A stretch of 64,000 bases of DNA from Marinobacterium alkalitolerans. Lineage in GTDB: Bacteria; Pseudomonadota; Gammaproteobacteria; Pseudomonadales; Balneatricaceae. The DNA lies in the NCBI RefSeq assembly GCF_017776525.1, contig NZ_JACVEW010000002.1, positions 155,376 to 219,375 of the forward strand, given 5' to 3'. The position numbers and the translations under genes were made by a program. The notes under the pieces are model-generated. The model saw only the letters and a list, made by a program, of their open reading frames with translations, ran no database searches and was not told the DNA's origin. Below are positions 59,486 through 64,000 of the stretch, piece after piece. The first letter of the stretch is position 1; every line of letters begins with the position of its first letter.

Positions 59486-60393
59486 CCGAAGACGCCATAA
59501 AACGCGATTTGGTGCTGGTGGTGGACGACTCACCCGATGCCCTCAGCCTGATCAACGATGCGCTGGAAGAGGCGGGGATGGATGTGCTGGTGGCGCTGGA
59601 AGGGCGGCAGGCACTCAGCATCGCCGCTCGCATGCAGCCGGATATCATTCTGCTGGATGCCGTCATGCCGCACATGGATGGCTTTGCCACCTGTGAAGCG
59701 CTCAAGCAGGATCCGGCCCTCTGCGCCATCCCGGTGATCTTCATGACCGGCCTGACCGAAACCGAGAACGTGGTGCGCGGGCTGGATGTGGGCGGCGTGG
59801 ACTACCTCACCAAGCCGATCAATCCCAGCGAACTGCTGGCACGGATGAGGGTACACCTGAACAACGCGCGTCTGACCCAGAGTGCGCACTCGGCGCTGGA
59901 TACCACCGGGCAGCACCTGCTGACGGTGGCGCCGGATGGCCTGCTGCAATGGGCCACGCCGCAAACCCATGCGCTGCTCTCGCGCGCCAACGCCAACGAG
60001 CTGTGGATCGAGACATCATTAAGGCCGCAACTGGCCGACTGGCTGCGCCGCGCGCCCGCCGTGAACGACCAGCTGGCATTGAAAGGACTGGATTATGCCC
60101 TGTCGGTGCGCCTGCTCAGCCATCAAAGCAACGGTGATTACCTGTTCAAGCTGGTGGACGAGCAGCGGGGCACGGGCCCGGTGCTGCTTCAGCATCAGCT
60201 GGATCTGACCGCACGCGCCGCCGAAGTGCTCTACTGGATTGCCAACGGCAAGACCAACAAGGAGATCGGCGAGATTCTGGGCATGAGCCCGCGCACGGTG
60301 AACAAGCACCTGGAACAGGTCTACCCCGCACTGGGCGTCGAGAACCGCACCGCCGCAGCAGGCGTGGCGCTGCGGATTCTGGTGCGGGAGTAG
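59482..60393 (+). CDS. Response regulator with LuxR-type DNA-binding domain
   Basis: The 303-residue protein has a receiver (residues 9-125, D59 in IILLDAVMPHMDG, K in DYLTKPI). A middle region of about 100 residues of unclear fold follows. The C-terminal GerE/LuxR helix-turn-helix has LTARAAEVLYWIANGKTNKEIGEILGMSPRTVNKHLEQVY. The ATGA overlap with the NCS1-kinase gene strongly suggests a cognate pair. The middle linker is longer than in NarL-type regulators and may be a degenerate PAS-like fold. Target genes are not in this window. Confidence 0.88.
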   Translation: MTEDAIKRDLVLVVDDSPDALSLINDALEEAGMDVLVALEGRQALSIAARMQPDIILLDAVMPHMDGFATCEALKQDPALCAIPVIFMTGLTETENVVRGLDVGGVDYLTKPINPSELLARMRVHLNNARLTQSAHSALDTTGQHLLTVAPDGLLQWATPQTHALLSRANANELWIETSLRPQLADWLRRAPAVNDQLALKGLDYALSVRLLSHQSNGDYLFKLVDEQRGTGPVLLQHQLDLTARAAEVLYWIANGKTNKEIGEILGMSPRTVNKHLEQVYPALGVENRTAAAGVALRILVRE

Positions 60394-60572
60394 GATGCTG
60401 CCAGCGTGCAGCGCTGACCCCTAAACACTATCAGCGCATCCTGAGGATCACACAGGCGATACGGATTCTGCGGGAAGATAAACATGCCAGCCTGGCAGAC
60501 GTTGCCCATATCTGCGGCTTCAGCGGTCAGGTCCATATAACCTGAGAGTTCATTACCCCGCGGCAGGTGTGA
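60394..60572 (+). pseudogene. Remnant of an AraC-family regulator
   Basis: One frame reads LTPKHYQRILRITQAIRILR, then ADVAHICGFSGQVHIT, a good match to the second half of an AraC DNA-binding domain. The expected next residues R-E-F are coded TGA-GAG-TTC at 60543-60551, so the Arg codon CGA has become a stop. The frame then continues EFITPRQV to another stop at 60570-60572. No start codon or N-terminal domain is present, so it is a decayed fragment. Confidence 0.65.
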
Positions 60573-60602
60573 CTTGCACAGGCAGAGCGAGCAGGAGTGC
60601 TA

Positions 60603-60884
60603 TCAGGGGTTTCGATACAGCGTTTTGATCAGGTGATAGCCAAAGCGGGTTTTGATCGGCCCATGCACCTTGTACAGGGGGCGCTTGAACACCACGTCAT
60701 CAAAGGCTTTCACCATATCGCCGCGGCGAAACTCGCCCAGATCGCCGCCACGCTTGCCGGAGGGGCAGATGGAATGGCGCTTTGCCAGCGCATCGAACTT
60801 CTTGCCGCGCTTAAGCTGGTCCAGAATATCCAGCGCCTCTTTTTCGGTTTTTACCAGTATGTGCACGGCGGATGCGGTGGCCAT
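60603..60884 (-). CDS. ppiC: Parvulin-type peptidyl-prolyl isomerase PpiC
   Basis: The 93-residue protein is a single parvulin domain with the same length as E. coli PpiC and shares [40 protein letters not shown] and [14 protein letters not shown]. It isomerises Xaa-Pro bonds in the cytoplasm; no signal peptide is present. It is transcribed alone on the minus strand, 50 bases after the methyltransferase gene. Confidence 0.95.
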   Translation of the reverse strand: MATASAVHILVKTEKEALDILDQLKRGKKFDALAKRHSICPSGKRGGDLGEFRRGDMVKAFDDVVFKRPLYKVHGPIKTRFGYHLIKTLYRNP

Positions 60885-60934
60885 GATCTCTCTCGCTGAT
60901 CTTGATGAATAGAGCCGCTATTGTATCAAAAGCA

Positions 60935-61669
60935 TTACAGCTGCAGGATAAACATCTCGTAACCAAACTCCCCCAGGTGCTGCTCATAGAGCGCAATCTC
61001 CCGCTCACAATCTGCCAGTGCCTGAGAGCCCGCCATTTGCGGTTTTAACGCATTCACGCGCGCCTTCAGGGGCTCGTAATAATTCACCCATGCCTGCTGG
61101 CTAAGAGGGAAGTGATCAATCACCTGATATCCTGTCTGCTGCATTTGTCGTTTCCGTGCCGCAACCGTCTGCATATCGGGGTATTCCTGCTGCCAGAAGT
61201 CAACCGCTGCCGGGCTGGGGCTATCGGTCAGCCACACCAGGTCACTGATCACCATACAGCCCTGTGGCTGCAGCAGTGTTTTCCAGCTTGTCAGCGCCTT
61301 CTCGACACCCATGATGTAGGCTGATGCTTCTGCCCATATCAGGTCAAAATGGCCGGGCGGGAAGGGCAGCTCCGTCATGCTCGCACATGTGGTCCTGACG
61401 CGATCCTCAAGCCCGAGAGCGTTCAGGCGCTGATTCAACTGATCCAGTGCCCCCGTTTCATTATCGACCGCCATAATCTGCGCCCGGGTATGCTCGGCCA
61501 GCAGCGTGGTGGCGAATCCCTTGCCACAGCCGATATCCGCTACCTGAGTCGGGGTTACGGGCACCTGTTCCAATGCTCTGAGCGAATCCTCATCAGACCC
61601 CGGCCCCCAGCGTTCAAGCGATTGAAAGATGGCCATAAAGTCGGCCATGTACTGATCGTGTTGATTCAT
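60935..61669 (-). CDS. Class I SAM-dependent methyltransferase
   Basis: This 244-residue protein has the SAM-binding motif VADIGCGKGFATTLLA, an acidic residue after the second strand (MAVDNETGALDQLN) and FDLIWAEASAYIMGVEKAL as motif IV. It resembles small-molecule methyltransferases of the UbiE/arsenite-type fold, but no specific substrate is recognised. ATG 61669 is chosen; an in-frame TTG at 61690 would add seven residues. A divergent 2-oxoglutarate dioxygenase gene starts 223 bases away. Confidence 0.8.
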   Translation of the reverse strand: MNQHDQYMADFMAIFQSLERWGPGSDEDSLRALEQVPVTPTQVADIGCGKGFATTLLAEHTRAQIMAVDNETGALDQLNQRLNALGLEDRVRTTCASMTELPFPPGHFDLIWAEASAYIMGVEKALTSWKTLLQPQGCMVISDLVWLTDSPSPAAVDFWQQEYPDMQTVAARKRQMQQTGYQVIDHFPLSQQAWVNYYEPLKARVNALKPQMAGSQALADCEREIALYEQHLGEFGYEMFILQL

Positions 61670-61892
61670 CTCTTTTGATAACCATTTCAAATGCAGGGCG
61701 TCGCGTTCAGCGAACCCCTGCTGTTGTGTTCAGTATGGCAGCAGAGTGGCTGGTCTGATTTGCAGGAACAACCGCCAACACGCAAAGTCAAAGTGAAAAC
61801 GGGGCAGCTGAAGCACCGCATGAGGTTCCTATCGTGCTTGGCGTGGTTTCGGCTGTCAGCTTTACGTTCACCGCCTACACACGGGAGGTCAC

Positions 61893-62669
61893 ATGCCGGC
61901 GCGACCTGATTTCTTGAAGAATATTTCGCCGCACCATGGTGAGATAATACGCGGCCTTCTCAGTGAAGAAACACGCCAGAAGCTGGTGGCCAAACTGGAC
62001 GCCATGCCAAATGGCGAGACCTGGTATGCCGACATCTATAACAAGGCCATTTATGGCCCGATGGTGTTCCGTGATGAGGAACTCAATATCGTTGAGACCA
62101 TCGAGGAACTGTTACCCGATTACCGCATTCTGGCCGACCTCTACCTGGAGAAAACACCAAGCGATCAAGGCTTCCCGTTCCACACCGACTTTGACTCCAT
62201 CGGTTTTATGGAGCACCCGGAAGACATGCTCACGGTCTGGATTCCACTGACACCTGTCCAGGAGGAAGGCTCCGGGCAGCTATCCATCGTGATGGAGGAG
62301 GGGGCGGTTCGGTTATCGCTGATCCGCGAAGCGAACCAGCTGCACTCTCTGGTACGGATCGTTGACCCGTCGGTGCCGGAACACGTCCCGTTTCAAATCA
62401 CGCCGCAGGAGTACGACTACCTGGAGCGGATAAAAGTAACCCCTTCACTCGATGCCGGTGATGCGCTGCTTTTCTGCAATGCCTTCTTTCACAAGTCCGA
62501 GAATGTGCACCAGGGTAAACGCACGGCCTATATTCTGCGCCTCGTACCCAAGGACGCGAAGTTCAGCCGTACACGCCTGCTGGGGCTGAAAATGCTCGGC
62601 CAAAACCTGGCGGTTGTGAACGAGCTGCTTGAGCAACACTATCCGGATGCGTTGGAAACCGTGGAGTAA
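61893..62669 (+). CDS. Fe(II)/2-oxoglutarate dioxygenase, PhyH-like
   Basis: The 258-residue protein has the iron-binding H97-x-D99 in FPFHTDFDS, a distal His200 in FFHKSENVHQGKRTAY and Arg210 placed to bind 2-oxoglutarate. VWIPLTPVQEEGSGQLSIV is the strand before, typical of phytanoyl-CoA hydroxylase relatives. Such enzymes hydroxylate small molecules or acyl chains in the cytoplasm. The substrate cannot be deduced. The N-terminal 60 residues are not recognised. Confidence 0.75.
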   Translation: MPARPDFLKNISPHHGEIIRGLLSEETRQKLVAKLDAMPNGETWYADIYNKAIYGPMVFRDEELNIVETIEELLPDYRILADLYLEKTPSDQGFPFHTDFDSIGFMEHPEDMLTVWIPLTPVQEEGSGQLSIVMEEGAVRLSLIREANQLHSLVRIVDPSVPEHVPFQITPQEYDYLERIKVTPSLDAGDALLFCNAFFHKSENVHQGKRTAYILRLVPKDAKFSRTRLLGLKMLGQNLAVVNELLEQHYPDALETVE

Positions 62670-63229
62670 ACGGGCTTCCGGTGTAAGCGATGTCAGGTGG
62701 TCGTCCATGGTGGGGGGGCTCGTAGCGCTGACCCGCTGGCGGTCCACTTGAGTGTCAGACGCATCTCCTGAATCAGCTCAACCCACTGTTTCGGTACCTG
62801 CCTCTTGATAGCGAGCAACCTTCTTAGCACCCACAGGTAGTCAGCTCGGATTCCGCCGGCTATAGTGTTGTGAATGGATGACAGGGAGTACCGTGCCGGT
62901 TCGTTGAAAGCACGGATGCAGTCAGCACGAAATGAAGGAGTATCAGGGATGGTTTCAACCCGCCTATGCTTTTATCTCATGCCTTCATGGCTGCCTTTAC
63001 GAGCAGTACCCGCAGAGCGCCTCTCTGTTGAGAAAAAATACCTTTTTATCCGTTTTCTGAGAATTAAGCTTTATTTATCAATCGCTTATGAATTTATTTG
63101 AGAATTAAAAGGTATACCCGATAATAATTATTATAAGGTCGGAGACCTCATTAACAGACTGTTAGCGAAGGCGACAATACTCTTCTGCGGGAGCATTGAA
63201 GTTTACAAAGTCGGAAAGGCGAAATTCAG
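62670..63229. other. Long non-coding stretch with possible gene debris
   Basis: These 560 bases mark the change from GC-rich core to AT-rich DNA. On the minus strand 62693-62971 is an open frame without a start codon; it reads like protein in part (RADYLWVLRRLLAIKRQ, PKQWVELIQEMR), so it may be a gene fragment. After 63060 the base composition drops sharply in GC. Confidence 0.4.
63121..63163. repeat. Three short palindromes in a row
   Basis: ATAATAATTATTAT (63121-63134), GGTC-GGA-GACC (63137-63147) and AACAG-A-CTGTT (63153-63163) follow one another within 43 bases at the edge of the AT-rich segment. They could be a regulatory region for the gene at 63230 or a recombination junction. Confidence 0.4.
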
Positions 63230-63907
63230 ATGAAAGATTATGCTTACACAAAATCTGTATCAGATGAATTTATTGGCATTCTACATGACATTTATGGCTT
63301 CTTTATAGATACAACGCAAGGTTATTCTATTTATTTGAAACAATTGCAATCGCAACAAGAACTGGCCGCAAAAAAGTATAACACAACAGTTGCAAAATTA
63401 GACGTTGCGACTATGACCTATGCAAACGGAGCTCCAACTGATCCAGAGGCAATAATTCTTCATGAATGTACTCAAAAAGAAATAAAAGAACGAAATATTA
63501 AAAACGGTCGAAATACAAATTACGTATCTAAATTCAGCACTGCTATGATCTACGAATACTGGGAAAATCAGTATAGAGGACTGTTTGCAGATGCTGTTGG
63601 GATTAAAAAATCAGATCTGAAATCTGATATTTTTGGCGACATACGGTTGATTAGGAATGACATTCTTCACTGTAGAGGGAAAGCTTCAGATAAAAATTGT
63701 GGTAAGGCAAAGATTTTAAAATGGTTTAAAGAAGGTGATACGGTATATATAACAGAACGCATGTTTGAGGAGATTATCGTAGAGATTTTCAAGTACATTA
63801 ACACGTTGTTTAGTTCTTACTACCAGAAAGATGCATACCCTGATCACAGCCTTTCTTTGAAAGGTAGAGAACGCCATAGAAATACAAAACATACTATTAA
63901 ACGTTGA
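63230..63907 (+). CDS. Unknown protein with HEPN-like R-x4-H motif
   Basis: The 225-residue protein is mostly helical, and no named family is recognised with certainty. Near the middle IRLIRNDILHCRG contains R142-N-D-I-L-H147, the R-x4-6-H motif that forms the RNase site in HEPN domains, preceded by a helix and an aromatic patch (YEYWENQYRGLF). HEPN proteins occur in toxin-antitoxin and antiphage systems. The gene is very AT-rich, like the DUF4238 gene at the other end of the window, and was probably acquired. GGAAAGG stands upstream of ATG 63230. No antitoxin-like partner is visible before the window ends. Confidence 0.6.
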   Translation: MKDYAYTKSVSDEFIGILHDIYGFFIDTTQGYSIYLKQLQSQQELAAKKYNTTVAKLDVATMTYANGAPTDPEAIILHECTQKEIKERNIKNGRNTNYVSKFSTAMIYEYWENQYRGLFADAVGIKKSDLKSDIFGDIRLIRNDILHCRGKASDKNCGKAKILKWFKEGDTVYITERMFEEIIVEIFKYINTLFSSYYQKDAYPDHSLSLKGRERHRNTKHTIKR

Positions 63908-64000
63908 AAACGAACCGAATGGCATAACAAGTGACTGTGGTGTCCAGCATAAATAATCAGGCTGTTTTATGACGCCAAAGCTCTTCGTTTTTGAGCATGG

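Noticed and set aside
63153..63169. ATTAACAGACTGTTAGC as a complete attC site
   Set aside because: The two core-like ends are only a few bases apart, far shorter than any functional attC.

Overview
The window looks like the chromosome of a marine-type gammaproteobacterium of the Oceanospirillales/Pseudomonadales group (Marinobacterium-like is my best guess; no rRNA is present to test it). The grounds are the gene order mraZ to lpxC, secA, argJ, mutT, nadC, ampD, the meso-DAP-type MurE, the GC-rich core genes and the Pseudomonas-like protein lengths. No tRNA, rRNA, CRISPR array or intact insertion sequence was seen.

Layout. (1) 1-1.9 kb: an AT-rich DUF4238 gene that looks like an integron gene cassette, with an attC-like site before it and a perfect 9-base complement at its two ends, followed by a small DUF6435 gene on the minus strand. 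(2) 1.9-17.3 kb: fifteen co-directional genes, many translationally coupled, matching the lower pathway of steroid degradation. They comprise an HsaC-type extradiol dioxygenase, IpdA/IpdB ring-opening hydrolase, IpdC, EchA20, two acyl-CoA dehydrogenases, FadA6-type thiolase, IpdF-type reductase, other beta-oxidation enzymes, an AcrR/TetR-type regulator and an ETF-quinone oxidoreductase that would pass dehydrogenase electrons to the quinone pool. Together they would degrade the C/D-ring intermediate HIP (as 5-hydroxy-HIP-CoA) to central metabolites. An old-yellow-enzyme gene follows.

(3) 18.9-29.8 kb: a signalling block with an OmpR-type regulator, an Aer-like PAS chemoreceptor, a Cache/PAS histidine kinase, a very large BvgS-like hybrid kinase and an HD-GYP response regulator. 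(4) 30.2-48.1 kb: the complete dcw cluster mraZ, rsmH, ftsL, ftsI, murE, murF, mraY, murD, ftsW, murG, murC, ddl, ftsQ, ftsA, ftsZ, lpxC, with a clear sigma70 promoter and a four-repeat MraZ operator in front and a strong terminator behind lpxC. (5) 48.3-55.9 kb: secA, argJ, a Nudix-ThiE-like fusion, nadC (minus strand), ampD, and an FbpC-like ATPase preceded by a Fur-box-like palindrome.

(6) 56.1-60.6 kb: an NCS1 permease fused to a hybrid histidine kinase, translationally coupled to a LuxR-type response regulator, then a decayed AraC fragment. (7) 60.6-64 kb: ppiC, a methyltransferase and a divergent 2-oxoglutarate dioxygenase, then AT-rich DNA with short palindromes and a gene of unknown function carrying a HEPN-like R-x4-H motif. 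Both ends of the window therefore carry AT-rich accessory genes unlike the core between them.
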